Shown piece by piece: positions 43,422 through 52,909 of a DNA stretch of 64,000 nt (positions are counted from its first letter, which is position 1; each line of letters starts with the position of its first letter). Location of the stretch: contig NZ_CP054916.1 in assembly GCF_013364155.1 (NCBI RefSeq), positions 1,797,001-1,861,000 on the forward strand, given 5' to 3'. Both the position numbers and the translations under genes were made by a program. The notes beneath the pieces were generated by a model. It was not told the origin of the DNA and made no database searches. It saw only the letters and a program-made list of their open reading frames with translations. This stretch comes from Streptomyces sp. NA02950 (GTDB lineage Bacteria; Actinomycetota; Actinomycetes; Streptomycetales; Streptomycetaceae).

Positions 43422-44740
43422 GCGGTACGGGCGCAGGCCCGGAGGTGCGGGCACAAGCCACCCGGCGGTACGGACGCAGGCCCCGCCCCGGGCACGCCCC
43501 CCGGGGCGCGGACTGCCCGGGAAGTACGCAACCCGGGCCCGGAACAGCGGACCCCGGGCCCAGCCCGCAGGCACGGGCGCCAGCTCGCAGGCACGGGCCC
43601 CAAGCCCGGTGGCACGGGCCCAGGGCCGGACGTACGGACGCGGGCCGCGCCCCGGGCACAGCCCCGGGCGCAGACTGGTCGGGAGGTATACGCACGGGCC
43701 CCAGCCCGCAGGCACGGGCCCCAGGCCCCCCGCGGTACGGGCGCAGGCCCGGAGGTGCGGGCACAAGCCACCCGGCGGTACGGACGCAGGCCCCGCCCCG
43801 GGCACGCCCCCCGGGGCGCGGACTGCCCGGGAAGTACGCAACCCGGGCCCGGAACAGCGGACCCCGGGCCCAGCCCGCAGGCACGGGCGCCAGCCCGCAG
43901 GCACGGGCCCCAAGCCCGGTGGCACGGGCCCAGGGCCGGACGTACGGACGCGGGCCGCGCCCCGGGCACAGCCCCGGGCGCAGACTGGTCGGGAGGTATA
44001 CGCACGGGCCCCAGCCCGCAGGCACGGGCCCCAGGCCCCCCGCGGTACGGGCGCAGGCCCGGAGGTGCGGGCACAAGCCACCCGGCGGTACGGACGCAGG
44101 CCCCGCCCCGGGCACGCCCCCCGGGGCGCGGACTGCCCGGGAAGTACGCAACCCGGGCCCGGAACAGCGGACCCCGGGCCCAGCCCGCAGGCACGGGCGC
44201 CAGCCCGCAGGCACGGGCCCCAAGCCCGGTGGCACGGGCCCAGGGCCGGACGTACGGACGCGGGCCGCGCCCCGGGCACAGCCCCGGGCGCAGACTGGTC
44301 GGGAGGTATACGCACGGGCCCCAGCCCGCAGGCACGGGCCCCAGGCCCCCCGCGGTACGGGCGCAGGCCCGGAGGTGCGGGCACAAGCCACCCGGCGGTA
44401 CGGACGCAGGCCCCGCCCCGGGCACGCCCCCCGGGGCGCGGACTGCCCGGGAAGTACGCAACCCGGGCCCGGAACAGCGGACCCCGGGCCCAGCCCGCAG
44501 GCACGGGCGCCAGCCCGCAGGCACGGGCCCCAAGCCCGGTGGCACGGGCCCAGGGCCGGACGTACGGACGCGGGCCGCGCCCCGGGCACAGCCCCGGGCG
44601 CAGACTGGTCGGGAGGTATACGCACGGGCCCCAGCCCGCAGGCACGGGCCCCAGGCCCCCCGCGGTACGGGCGCAGGCCCGGAGGTGCGGGCACAAGCCA
44701 CCCGGCGGTACGGACGCAGGCCCCGCCCCGGGCACGCCCC
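43422..44740. repeat. 310-bp higher-order tandem repeat array
   Basis: Four full copies and a partial fifth of a 310-bp unit; the landmark GGAGGTGCGGGCACAAGCC recurs at 43441, 43751, 44061, 44371 and 44681, exactly 310 bp apart. Copies are almost identical (one C-to-T change near 43574 in copy 1); the fifth diverges after 44740. Inside each unit a degenerate repeat of about 21 bp (core GCAGGCACGGGC) is visible and continues into the flanks. Because 310 is not a multiple of three, any reading frame shifts at every copy, and all frames lack stops only because of the extreme GC. I therefore do not call a gene in 43231-45042. Confidence 0.93.
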
Positions 44741-45042
44741 GGGGGCGCGGACTGGCCGGGACGTACGCCGCAGCCGCAGGCACTGGCCCCAGCCCGGAAA
44801 CACGGGCCCCGGCCCGCAGGTGACGGCGCCAGCCGAACGTACGGGCGCAGGGCCCACCCGGGACGCGGCGCCGACCCCGGGTACGGGCGGCCAGCAGGGG
44901 GGTACGCGCACGGGCCCGCAGCCGCCGACCCGGGCCCACACGACGCCGTATCTCGGGCACAGGCAGAGGCACCGGCACCGGCACCGGCACCGGCCGGACG
45001 GCCCGGGCACGGGCTACGTCTCACAGGTCCGCCCGACAGGGC

Positions 45043-46203
45043 CTAGTCGCGGGCGAGGCCCAGCCGCGCGCGCAGTCCGGCCTTGTCGTCGGCGGCCACG
45101 GACGCCGCGCCGTCGGTCACCGTCTCGTACACCGCGAGGATGTCCGCGCCGACCGTGGACCAGTCGAAGCGGCGCACATGGCGGCGGCCCCGCTCCCGCA
45201 GCTCGGCCACCCGCTCCGGGGTCTCCAGCAGCCGTACGGCGGCCGCGGCGAGCGCGTCGGCGTCCCCGCCCGCGAACAGCTCTCCCGCCGCTCCCCCGTC
45301 CAGGACCTGCCCGAACGCGTCCAGGTCGCTGGCCAGGACCGCGGCCCCCGCCGACATGGCCTCGACCAGGATGATCCCGAAGCTCTCACCGCCGGTGTTG
45401 GGCGCGACGTAGACGTCGACGCTGCGCAGCAGCCGCGCCTTGTCCTCGTCGCTGACCATCCCCAGGAACTCCACGCGCTCCCGCATCCGCGCCGGCAGCC
45501 CCGCGACCGCCTCCTTCTCGTCACCGCGCCCGGCGACCAGCAGCCGGGCCCCCGGCCGCGCTTCGAAGATCTTCGGCAGTGCGCGCATCAGCACCGGGAG
45601 GCCCTTGCGGGGCTCGTCGATCCGGCCGATGAAGCCGATCGTGTCGCCCCGCCACTCCTCCTTGGGCTCGGCGTCGGCGAAGAAGCCCACGTCGACGCCG
45701 TTGGGGATGACCACCGCGTCGCCGCCCAGGTGCTCGACCAGCGTCCGCCGGGCGTACTCGCTCACCGCGATCCGCGCGCTGATCTTCTCCAGCGCGGGCT
45801 GGAGGATCGGATATGCGGCGATCATGGCGCGGGAGCGGGGGTTGGAGGTGTGGAAGGTGGCGACGATGGGCCCCTGCGCCGCCCAGCAGGCGAGCAGGCC
45901 GAGCGAGGGCGAGGTCGGCTCGTGGATATGGATGACGTCGAAGGCGCCGTCGTGTAGCCAGCGGCGCACCCGCGCGGCGGACAGGAAGCCGAAGTTGAGC
46001 CGGGCCACCGAGCCGTTGTACGGCACCGGCACGGCGCGTCCGGCGGAGACGACATAGGGCGGCAGCGGGGTCTCGTCGTCCGCGGGGGCCAGCACCGAGA
46101 CCTCGTGGCCGCCCCGGATCAGATGTTCGGCCAGGTCGCGGATGTGGAACTGCACGCCGCCTGGGACGTCCCAGGAGTACGGGCAGACGATGCCGATCCT
46201 CAC
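45043..46203 (-). CDS. pimA: Phosphatidylinositol alpha-mannosyltransferase PimA-like
   Basis: Adds the first mannose to phosphatidylinositol from GDP-mannose. The GTG at 46203 overlaps the acyltransferase stop by four bases and gives 386 residues. The GT4 protein begins RIGIVCPYSWDVPGGVQFHI and has GRAVPVPYNGSVARLNFG, VIPNGVDVGFF, the donor-site GRIDEPRKGLPVL and E-x7-E in GGESFGIILVEAMSAG. These segments closely match mycobacterial PimA. Last gene of the pgsA-acyltransferase-pimA operon. Confidence 0.9.
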   Translation of the reverse strand: MRIGIVCPYSWDVPGGVQFHIRDLAEHLIRGGHEVSVLAPADDETPLPPYVVSAGRAVPVPYNGSVARLNFGFLSAARVRRWLHDGAFDVIHIHEPTSPSLGLLACWAAQGPIVATFHTSNPRSRAMIAAYPILQPALEKISARIAVSEYARRTLVEHLGGDAVVIPNGVDVGFFADAEPKEEWRGDTIGFIGRIDEPRKGLPVLMRALPKIFEARPGARLLVAGRGDEKEAVAGLPARMRERVEFLGMVSDEDKARLLRSVDVYVAPNTGGESFGIILVEAMSAGAAVLASDLDAFGQVLDGGAAGELFAGGDADALAAAAVRLLETPERVAELRERGRRHVRRFDWSTVGADILAVYETVTDGAASVAADDKAGLRARLGLARD

Positions 46204-47156
46204 CGTTTCTCCGTTCCGGAGCCGTCGGGGGCCCCCGTCACCGGGCGGGCGGCGGAGCGGGCCGCCGGACGCGGCTCCAGGTCCGCGAGCCACAGCCGCT
46301 GGAGCATATGCCAGTCCTCGGGGTGCTCGGCGATCCCCGCCGCGAAGACGTCGGCGACCTCCTGGGTCATCGCGGCCGCCCGCTCGGCGCTGGTGCCGGA
46401 CGCGGGCACCTCGACCGGCGGGTGCACCCTCCCCCGCATGACCGGGGTCTCGTCGTACCAAAGGGTGACCGGCAGCAGCAGGGCACCGGTCTGAACCGCC
46501 AGCCGGGCGGGCCCGGCGGGCATCTTGGCCCGCTCGCCGAAGAACTCGACCTCCACGCCCGAGGCGGACAGGTCGCGGTCGGCGACCAGGCACACCAGTC
46601 CGCCCGCGCGCAGCCGCCGCGCCAGCGTTCCGAAGGCGCTGCCGCCCTGGTGGGGCAGCACCTCCATGCCCAGGCCCTCGCGGTAGGCCACGAAGCGGTC
46701 GTACAGCGTCTCCGGCCTCAGCCGCTCGGCGACGGTGGTGAAGGGCACGCCGAGCCGGGTGGTGACCCAGGCCCCGGCGAGGTCGTAGTTGGCCATGTGG
46801 GGCAGGGCGAGGACCACGCCCCGGCCGTCGGCCAGCCCGTCCTTCAGATGGTGCACGTCCGCGACGTCGAAGCCGGTGCGGATCCGCTCCGGGCTCCAGG
46901 TCGGGAGCCGGAAGGACTCCATCCAGTAGCGCATGTAGGAGCGCATCCCGGCACGCGACAGCTCCGCGAGCCGCCGTGGTGAGGCATCCGGGACGACCCG
47001 CGCCAGATTGGCCTCCAGTCGTAGCACGCCCTTGCCTCGCCGCTTCCACACCTGATCGGCTATGCGCTGCCCGAGACCCGCGGCGACCGGTTCGGGGAGC
47101 TTCTTGACCGTGCTCCAGCCCAGCCCGTAGAGCGCGTCGGTCAGCCGGTCCTTCAC
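46200..47156 (-). CDS. Phosphatidylinositol mannoside acyltransferase
   Basis: A 318-residue LpxL-like acyltransferase that, by position and homology, acylates the mannose of PIM1/PIM2 (PatA role in mycobacteria). The GTG at 47156 overlaps the pgsA stop by four bases. The catalytic H-x4-D is HMANYDLAGAW near residue 128; VADRDLSASGVEVEFFGERA follows near 205. It has no clear membrane helix and probably sits at the inner leaflet. Some annotations name this family lauroyl acyltransferase, but a Gram-positive PIM role fits the context. Confidence 0.87.
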   Translation of the reverse strand: MKDRLTDALYGLGWSTVKKLPEPVAAGLGQRIADQVWKRRGKGVLRLEANLARVVPDASPRRLAELSRAGMRSYMRYWMESFRLPTWSPERIRTGFDVADVHHLKDGLADGRGVVLALPHMANYDLAGAWVTTRLGVPFTTVAERLRPETLYDRFVAYREGLGMEVLPHQGGSAFGTLARRLRAGGLVCLVADRDLSASGVEVEFFGERAKMPAGPARLAVQTGALLLPVTLWYDETPVMRGRVHPPVEVPASGTSAERAAAMTQEVADVFAAGIAEHPEDWHMLQRLWLADLEPRPAARSAARPVTGAPDGSGTEKR

Positions 47157-47821
47157 CGGGCCTCGCCCCCCTGGGGCACCGTCCGCTCCTCGGCGTCCGC
47201 CTCGGCGGCCTCGCGGCGCACGGTCACCACGCGCTGCGCCAGGGTCACCGCGCTGCCCACGGCGACGATCCACAGCGCGATCGGCAGCAGGATGTCGATA
47301 TGCGGCACCCCGAACTTGTGCAGTCCGGAGAAGCCACAGGCCACCAGCGAGATCACCAGCCGCTCGGCGCGCTCCACGAGCCCGTTGACGTTCACCGGCA
47401 GGCCGATTGCCTCGCCGCGCGCCTTGGTGTACGAGACCACCTGGCCGCTGGCGAGACAGAAGATCGTCACCGCACACAGCACATTGTCGTCGCCCCGCCC
47501 CGCGTACCACAACGCAAGACCGCCGAAGATCGCGCCGTCGGCGACCCGGTCGAGGGTGGAGTCCAGGAACGCGCCCCAGCGGCTGGAGCGGCCCAGTTGC
47601 CGGGCCATGTTGCCGTCGACCAGGTCGGAGAAGACGAAGAGGGTGATGACCACCGTCCCCCAGAAGAACTCCCCCCGGGGGTAGAAGACCAGTGCGCCCG
47701 TGATCACACCACCCGTTCCGACGAGGGTCACCGCGTCGGGGCTGACCCCGAGACGGATGAGCAGGGCGGCGAACGGTGTGAGAACACGCGTGAAGAATGC
47801 ACGCGCGTACTTGTTCAGCAT
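47153..47821 (-). CDS. pgsA: Phosphatidylinositol phosphate synthase (CDP-alcohol phosphotransferase)
   Basis: Joins CDP-diacylglycerol to inositol phosphate at the membrane. The ATG at 47821 gives 222 residues with about six helices. The CDP-alcohol signature D-x2-D-G-x2-A-R-x8-G-x3-D-x3-D is seen in DLVDGNMARQLGRSSRWGAF, then LDSTLDRVAD. As first gene of the operon with the acyltransferase and pimA, it supplies the phosphoinositol anchor for PIM synthesis. It is divergent from the EF-G-like gene. Confidence 0.92.
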   Translation of the reverse strand: MLNKYARAFFTRVLTPFAALLIRLGVSPDAVTLVGTGGVITGALVFYPRGEFFWGTVVITLFVFSDLVDGNMARQLGRSSRWGAFLDSTLDRVADGAIFGGLALWYAGRGDDNVLCAVTIFCLASGQVVSYTKARGEAIGLPVNVNGLVERAERLVISLVACGFSGLHKFGVPHIDILLPIALWIVAVGSAVTLAQRVVTVRREAAEADAEERTVPQGGEAR

Positions 47822-48038
47822 GGCCTTCCCGGTGGGTCGATTGGGCCGGATGGTCAAGGGGCCCCCGGCGGGCCCATCGTAGCCAGGCGTCGCCGGGGCA
47901 CCGCGCACCCGTCGGACAGCTCCCGCACCCGCTCCCGCACCGGGCCCGCGGTACGGCCGGATGTGCGACGTATGGACGCACCGTTACCTCGGTGGAAAGC
48001 TCGAAGTATCGCGAGGTGTCGACCGGGAGGCGAGACAC

Positions 48039-50246
48039 ATGGGCGACAAAACGAGTACGCACCCAGGGGCCGCCGGAAGGGCAGTGGCGGCCGACCGGCC
48101 CAGCTCCCTGAGGAACGTGGTGCTGGTCGGCCACAGCGGGACGGGAAAGACAACGCTGGTGGAGGCCCTCGCACTGGCGACGGGCGCGGTCAATCGGGCG
48201 GGCAGGGTCGAGGACGGCGGCTGCCTCTCCGACTACGACGAGATCGAGCACCGGCAGCAGCGTTCGGTGCAGCTGTCCCTGGTCCCCGTCGAATGGGGCG
48301 GGATGAAGATCAATCTCCTGGACACCCCGGGGTACGCCGATTTCGTCGGGGAGCTGAGGGCCGGTCTGCGGGCAGCGGACGCGGCCCTTTTTGTTGTCTC
48401 GGCGGCCCAGGACGCGCTGGGCATCGCCGGGGCCACCCGGATGGTCTGGGACGAGTGCGCGGCCGTGGGAATGCCGCGCGCGATCGTGATCACACACCTG
48501 GAGGCCGCCCGCGCCAGCTTCGAGGAGATGACCGAGCTGTGCCGGGAGTCCTTCGGCGGCGACGACCCGGACGCGGTGCTCCCGCTGTACCTGCCGCTGC
48601 GGGGCGAGCCGGCGCCGGACGGCCACGCCCCGGTCACCGGGCTGATCGGGCTGCTCTCCCAGCGGGTCTTCGACTACTCCTCGGGCGTACGGACCGAGAC
48701 GCCGCCCGGCCCGGACCAGCTCCCGCTGGTCGAGGAGGCCCGCAACCGGCTCATCGAGGGGATCATCGCCGAGAGCGAGGACGAGACCTTGATGGACCGC
48801 TATCTCGGCGGTGAGGAGATCGACGTCAAGACGCTCATCCAGGACCTGGAGAAGGCCGTCGCACGCGGCAGTTTCCACCCCGTGCTGGCCGCCGCCCCGG
48901 CCGCCGAGGGCTCCAAGCAGGGCCTGGGCACCACCGAGCTGCTGGAACTGATCACCGGCGGCTTCCCCACCCCGCTGGAGCGCGAGGCGCCCGAGGTCAC
49001 CACCCCCGAGGGCGTTCCGCGTCCGGCGCTCACCTGCGATCCGGACGGGCCGCTGGCCGCCGAGGTGGTCAAGACCTCCTCCGATCCGTATGTCGGCAGG
49101 ATCTCCCTGGTGCGGGTGTTCTCCGGAACGCTGCGCCCGGACGAGACGGTGCATGTGTCCGGGCACGGTCTGGAGGACCGCGGCCATGAGGACCACGACG
49201 TGGACGAGCGGGTGGGCGCCCTCTCCTCGCCGTTCGGCAAACAGCAGCGGATGCTCCCCCAGGCCATCGCGGGCGATCTGGCCTGTGTGGCCAAGCTGAC
49301 CCGCGCCGAGACCGGCGACACCCTGTCCGCCAAGGACGACCCGCTGCTGATGGCGCCCTGGCAGATGCCCGATCCGCTGCTGCCCGTCGCCATCCAGGCG
49401 CACAGCAAACCGGACGAGGACAAGCTGTCGCTGGGGCTGTCCCGGCTGGTCGCCGAGGATCCGACGATGCGGCTGGAGCAGAATCCGGACACCCACCAGG
49501 TGGTGCTGTGGTGTCTGGGCGAGGCCCATATGGATGTCGCGCTGGAGCGGCTGCGCAGCCGGTACGGCGTGCAGGTGGACGCGGTGCCGTACAAGGTCTC
49601 GCTGCGGGAGACCTTCCGCGGCAAGGCCGCCGGACGCGGACGGCATGTCAAACAGTCCGGCGGGCACGGCCAGTACGCGATCTGCGAGATCGAGGTGGAG
49701 CCGCTGCCGGGCGGCTCGGGCATCGAGTTCGTGGACAAGGTCGTCGGCGGGGCTGTACCGCGGCAGTTCATCCCGTCCGTCGAGAAGGGGGTGCGCAGCC
49801 AGGCGGCCCGCGGCGTCGCCGCGGGCTACCCCCTGGTCGATGTGCGGATCACACTGCTCGACGGCAAGGCCCACTCGGTGGACTCCTCGGACGCCGCGTT
49901 CCAGACGGCGGGCGCGCTCGCGCTGCGGGAGGCGGCCGCCGACGCCCGGATCGATCTGCTGGAACCGGTGGTCGAGGTGTCGGTCCTGGTCTCGGACGAC
50001 TACGTGGGCGCGGTCATGAGCGATCTGTCCGGCCGCCGCGGCCGGGTCGTGGGCACCGAGCAGTCGGGCGGCGGCCAGACCCTGATCAAGGCGGAGGTGC
50101 CGGAGATCGAGATCGGGCGGTACGCCGTCGATCTGCGGTCGCTGTCGCACGGCACCGGGCGGTTCGGCCGCTCCTACTCCCGGCACGAGGCGATGCCGCA
50201 GCAGCTGGCCGAACGGATCCGCGAAGGGGCGTACGCGGACGCGTAG
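48039..50246 (+). CDS. EF-G-like GTPase-family protein (FusA2-like)
   Basis: A 735-residue protein with EF-G domain order. The ATG at 48039 has GGGAGG eight bases upstream. G1 is GHSGTGKTT instead of the translational AHIDAGKTT, and G3 is DTPGYADFVGEL. The G4 position that should read NKxD reads THLE in AIVITHLEAARASFEE, so guanine specificity may be altered. Domain IV (SGGHGQYAICEIEVEPLPGG) and the C-terminal EF-G fold (EVSVLVSDDYVGAVMSDLSG) are present. It is not the housekeeping fusA. The family is found in actinobacteria, and its role is unsettled. Confidence 0.88.
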   Translation: MGDKTSTHPGAAGRAVAADRPSSLRNVVLVGHSGTGKTTLVEALALATGAVNRAGRVEDGGCLSDYDEIEHRQQRSVQLSLVPVEWGGMKINLLDTPGYADFVGELRAGLRAADAALFVVSAAQDALGIAGATRMVWDECAAVGMPRAIVITHLEAARASFEEMTELCRESFGGDDPDAVLPLYLPLRGEPAPDGHAPVTGLIGLLSQRVFDYSSGVRTETPPGPDQLPLVEEARNRLIEGIIAESEDETLMDRYLGGEEIDVKTLIQDLEKAVARGSFHPVLAAAPAAEGSKQGLGTTELLELITGGFPTPLEREAPEVTTPEGVPRPALTCDPDGPLAAEVVKTSSDPYVGRISLVRVFSGTLRPDETVHVSGHGLEDRGHEDHDVDERVGALSSPFGKQQRMLPQAIAGDLACVAKLTRAETGDTLSAKDDPLLMAPWQMPDPLLPVAIQAHSKPDEDKLSLGLSRLVAEDPTMRLEQNPDTHQVVLWCLGEAHMDVALERLRSRYGVQVDAVPYKVSLRETFRGKAAGRGRHVKQSGGHGQYAICEIEVEPLPGGSGIEFVDKVVGGAVPRQFIPSVEKGVRSQAARGVAAGYPLVDVRITLLDGKAHSVDSSDAAFQTAGALALREAAADARIDLLEPVVEVSVLVSDDYVGAVMSDLSGRRGRVVGTEQSGGGQTLIKAEVPEIEIGRYAVDLRSLSHGTGRFGRSYSRHEAMPQQLAERIREGAYADA

Positions 50247-50515
50247 GTCTCGTCCGGTGGATGCCCGGGCGACTCCGGCAACGCAGCCGGGGGCACCTCC
50301 CGGCGGTAGCCGGGGGCGCGGTGCCAGGCGTCGCGGGCCCGATAAGATCCGCCGGACAGGGCCTGGTTGCCGACCCGCCCGCCCCGACTCCGCCGGGGCG
50401 GGCGGCCGTTCGCGGGAGTGGTTGTCCACAGGCCACCACGCCCTGGCGACAGGTGGTGCACACCCCCGATACGCTGAGGTCGCAGCGCAAGCGGCGTGCG
50501 GTATTGGGGGCGTTG
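50247..50515. other. Intergenic region with palindromic repeat and a DnaA-box-like site
   Basis: This 269-bp gap holds the second copy of the palindromic repeat (50291-50318), a GC hairpin and a single DnaA-box-like 9-mer TTGTCCACA at 50422-50430. A possible -10 GATACGCT is at 50468-50475, ahead of the membrane-protein gene. Confidence 0.5.
50291..50318. repeat. Small palindromic intergenic repeat, copy 2
   Basis: GGGCACCTCCCGGC, then GGTA, then GCCGGGGGC. It is the same layout as the repeat at 11322-11353 with compensating changes in the stem (AGC/GCT to GGC/GCC), which indicates that the hairpin is what is conserved. Confidence 0.6.
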
Positions 50516-52168
50516 GTGACGGACGGATTCGATTTCAGTCCCGGGGCGCAGGTGCCTCTGTCGGGGGCTGCGGGGCAGACGGCGGCGACGCAGGCGCTCG
50601 CCTCGGCCGCCTACCGCGACGGCCCCGTGGCCAAGCTGCTGGACGCCAATTCGGAGTGGACGGTCTCGGAGGTCAAGGCGCCGAAGATATCGCTGTTCGA
50701 GCCGAATCTGGGCGAGGCGTTCTCCCGCGCCGTCCAGCAGCGGATGCTCGGTGGCGGCCGGGGCCAGGTGATCCAGTCCTTCGGCACCGAGCCGCAGACG
50801 GTCGTCGAGCACTGCCTCGCGGCCAATCGCATCCGCAAGACCCGGGACACCCGGCTCACCGCCATCATGGTGGTCTTCGGGCTGCTCTTCCTCCCCGGGG
50901 TGCTGCTGTGGCTCGGCGCGTTCCAGTTGCGGCGCTCGGTCGCCGGTTCCCAGGACAAGCGGATGGGAGCACTCGGCACGGCGCTGCTGGTGGCGCTCAC
51001 CGTGATCACCCTCATCTTCCTGATCAAGCTGCCGTTCGGCGGCTTCTGGGGCGTCTATCTGCGCGGGGTGGTGGTGGCCCCGGTGATCGGCTGGTACATC
51101 GCCAAGCAGGTCTGCGAGCGCACCGCCAAGGACCTGCGGGACTCCTGGGGCGGGCTGCTGGCGGGCGGCGGAGTGGGCGCCAAGGTGCCCGAGACCGTGC
51201 CCAACCACCCGGGCCAGACCTCCGCCGAGGAGCTGCGCAAGGCGCTGCACAAGCTCACCGCCGAGCAGTACAGCAACGTGGTCTTCTACGCCGGGCCCAA
51301 GGGCATATTGGGCATGGGCACCCGATGGGGAAGCTGGCAGCTGGCCGAGGACCTGGTCTCCGTCGACCCGGACAAGGAGATCGACCCCTTCCGCAGCTGG
51401 GACGTGATACGGGCGGTCCATGACCAGCTGCGGATGCTGGAGCGCACCCCGCTGCACACCGGTGGCTTCCCCACTCCCTCGGTGCGCCACTGGGTGGTGT
51501 CGCCGATCGGCGAGGGGGCCAAGGCGGTCGAGCGCGGCGGCACCTCCGAGGAGGAGGGCTTCCAGATAAAGGGCGTCGAGCTCCAGCGGATCTGCGACCA
51601 GCAGCAGTTCGGCGCCGGTGACCGGCACTACCTGGGTGTGCAGTTCGTGCTGTGGGACGGCCAGTTGGTGATCACGCTGCTGATCACGGTGACCCTGCTG
51701 CACAAGACACTGCGGATCGAGGTCACCGGGCACGCTCTGGGGCCGGTGCACCCGCTGTTCACCAGCAAGCCGGCGGCGCCGTCCAAGACCGTCAGCAAGA
51801 CCTTCCGGTTCTGGGAGACCAAGACGGTTCCGCTGCCGCTGGTGGACGCGAAGGAGGTGGTGCGGCTGACCGCACGCGCCCCCTTCACCTGGTATCCGCC
51901 GATCCTCGACCACCTGGGCGGCAAGCTGGTGCTGCCCGAGCCGTTCGGGCTGCGTCACGCCTGGGCGGACAAGCCCTGGCGCCACCGCTTCATGGCGGAC
52001 GACGCGCTGCGCGCCGCCACCCCCGTGCTGCGGGTGGTCCACGAGGCGGCGATCGGTGTGCTCAAGCACCATGGCGTCGACACCGAGCGCTTCGGCAACC
52101 GCTCGCTGGCGCTCAGCGGCCAGGTCCAGGAAGCGGCCCCCAAGAAGGCCGATCTGTACGACGCGTGA
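50516..52168 (+). CDS. Membrane protein of unknown function
   Basis: A 550-residue protein. The GTG at 50516 has a GGGGG run five bases upstream. After about 115 soluble residues come hydrophobic segments VVFGLLFLPGVLLWLGAFQL, LGTALLVALTVITLIFLI and LRGVVVAPVIGWYIAKQV, then a long soluble part with one more hydrophobic stretch (GQLVITLLITVTLLHKTL) near residue 390. I recognise no known domain. A similar long hypothetical membrane protein occupies this place near thrS in other Streptomyces. It is convergent with the HIT gene. Confidence 0.78.
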   Translation: MTDGFDFSPGAQVPLSGAAGQTAATQALASAAYRDGPVAKLLDANSEWTVSEVKAPKISLFEPNLGEAFSRAVQQRMLGGGRGQVIQSFGTEPQTVVEHCLAANRIRKTRDTRLTAIMVVFGLLFLPGVLLWLGAFQLRRSVAGSQDKRMGALGTALLVALTVITLIFLIKLPFGGFWGVYLRGVVVAPVIGWYIAKQVCERTAKDLRDSWGGLLAGGGVGAKVPETVPNHPGQTSAEELRKALHKLTAEQYSNVVFYAGPKGILGMGTRWGSWQLAEDLVSVDPDKEIDPFRSWDVIRAVHDQLRMLERTPLHTGGFPTPSVRHWVVSPIGEGAKAVERGGTSEEEGFQIKGVELQRICDQQQFGAGDRHYLGVQFVLWDGQLVITLLITVTLLHKTLRIEVTGHALGPVHPLFTSKPAAPSKTVSKTFRFWETKTVPLPLVDAKEVVRLTARAPFTWYPPILDHLGGKLVLPEPFGLRHAWADKPWRHRFMADDALRAATPVLRVVHEAAIGVLKHHGVDTERFGNRSLALSGQVQEAAPKKADLYDA

Positions 52169-52228
52169 TCCGCACGAGGCCTGATCTGTACCACGCGCCT
52201 GATCCGTACGACGTCCGCACGCGATGTG

Positions 52229-52251
52229 CCGGCCGGGCGGCGCCCGGCCGG
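52229..52251. terminator. Bidirectional terminator between the membrane protein and HIT genes
   Basis: Ten-base arms CCGGCCGGGC and GCCCGGCCGG with a three-base loop, between convergent genes. Confidence 0.8.
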
Positions 52252-52261
52252 GGCCAATGTC

Positions 52262-52810
52262 CTACGGCCGGGGCCAGGCGTCGGCGAGCATCCGGCGGGT
52301 GTCGGCGAGCAGTTGCGGCAGCACCTTGGTGTTGCCGATCACCGGCATGAAGTTGGTGTCGCCGCCCCAGCGCGGTACCACGTGCTGGTGCAGATGGGCG
52401 GCGATCCCGGCACCCGCCACGGAGCCCTGGTTGAGCCCGATGTTGAAACCGTGTGCGCCGGAGGCGGTTCGCAGCGTGGTCATGGCGGCCTTGGTGAACT
52501 CGGCCAGCTCCACCGTCTCCCCGGCGTCCAGTTCGGTGTAGTCGGCGACGTGGCGGAACGGCACGACCATGAGGTGGCCGCCGTTGTACGGGTAGAGATT
52601 GAGCACGGCGTAGACGTGCTCACCCCGCGCGATGATCAGGCCGTCCTCGTCGGACTTCTCCGGGATGGTGCAGAACGGACAGCCATCGCCCGCCCCCGGG
52701 CCGGTGGGCTTGTTCTCCCCCTGGATGTACGCCATCCGGTGGGGCGTCCACAGGCGCTGGAACGCATCGGGCGTCCCCACTCCGAACTGCTGCTCCGGCT
52801 CACTCGTCAT
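52262..52810 (-). CDS. HIT-family protein, likely Ap4A phosphorylase
   Basis: A 182-residue HIT-fold nucleotide hydrolase or phosphorylase. The active-site triad H-x-H-x-H is AAHLHQHVVPRWGGD near residue 137, with a CPFC motif near residue 45 and VLNLYPYNGGHLMVVP. Its closest remembered relative is the mycobacterial Ap4A phosphorylase that lies between thrS and pgsA, exactly as here. The ATG at 52810 matches the conserved N-terminus; an ATG at 52822 would add four residues. Confidence 0.88.
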   Translation of the reverse strand: MTSEPEQQFGVGTPDAFQRLWTPHRMAYIQGENKPTGPGAGDGCPFCTIPEKSDEDGLIIARGEHVYAVLNLYPYNGGHLMVVPFRHVADYTELDAGETVELAEFTKAAMTTLRTASGAHGFNIGLNQGSVAGAGIAAHLHQHVVPRWGGDTNFMPVIGNTKVLPQLLADTRRMLADAWPRP

Positions 52811-52850
52811 GCGGGCCAGCATATTCGCCCAGGAAGGGTGGGGAAGCGGT

Positions 52851-52880
52851 GAGGGGCGGCCCCTCCCGGGACCGCCCCTC
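52851..52880 (-). terminator. Terminator downstream of thrS
   Basis: Arms GAGGGGCGG (52851-52859) and CCGCCCCTC (52872-52880) with a 12-base loop, 30 bp after the thrS stop. Confidence 0.65.
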
Positions 52881-52909
52881 GTATCGCCCCGCCCCCGCGG
52901 GGAACGTGA

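Noticed and set aside
43190..45374. Very long open frames on both strands (up to about 840 codons)
   Set aside because: They span the 310-bp repeat, which shifts frame at each copy; the same peptides appear in all frames and no ribosome site or conserved domain supports any of them.
47909..50429. Upstream extension of the acyltransferase frame to about 1400 codons
   Set aside because: It runs antisense through the EF-G-like gene and pgsA; the family N-terminus and the GTGA overlap place the real start at 47156.
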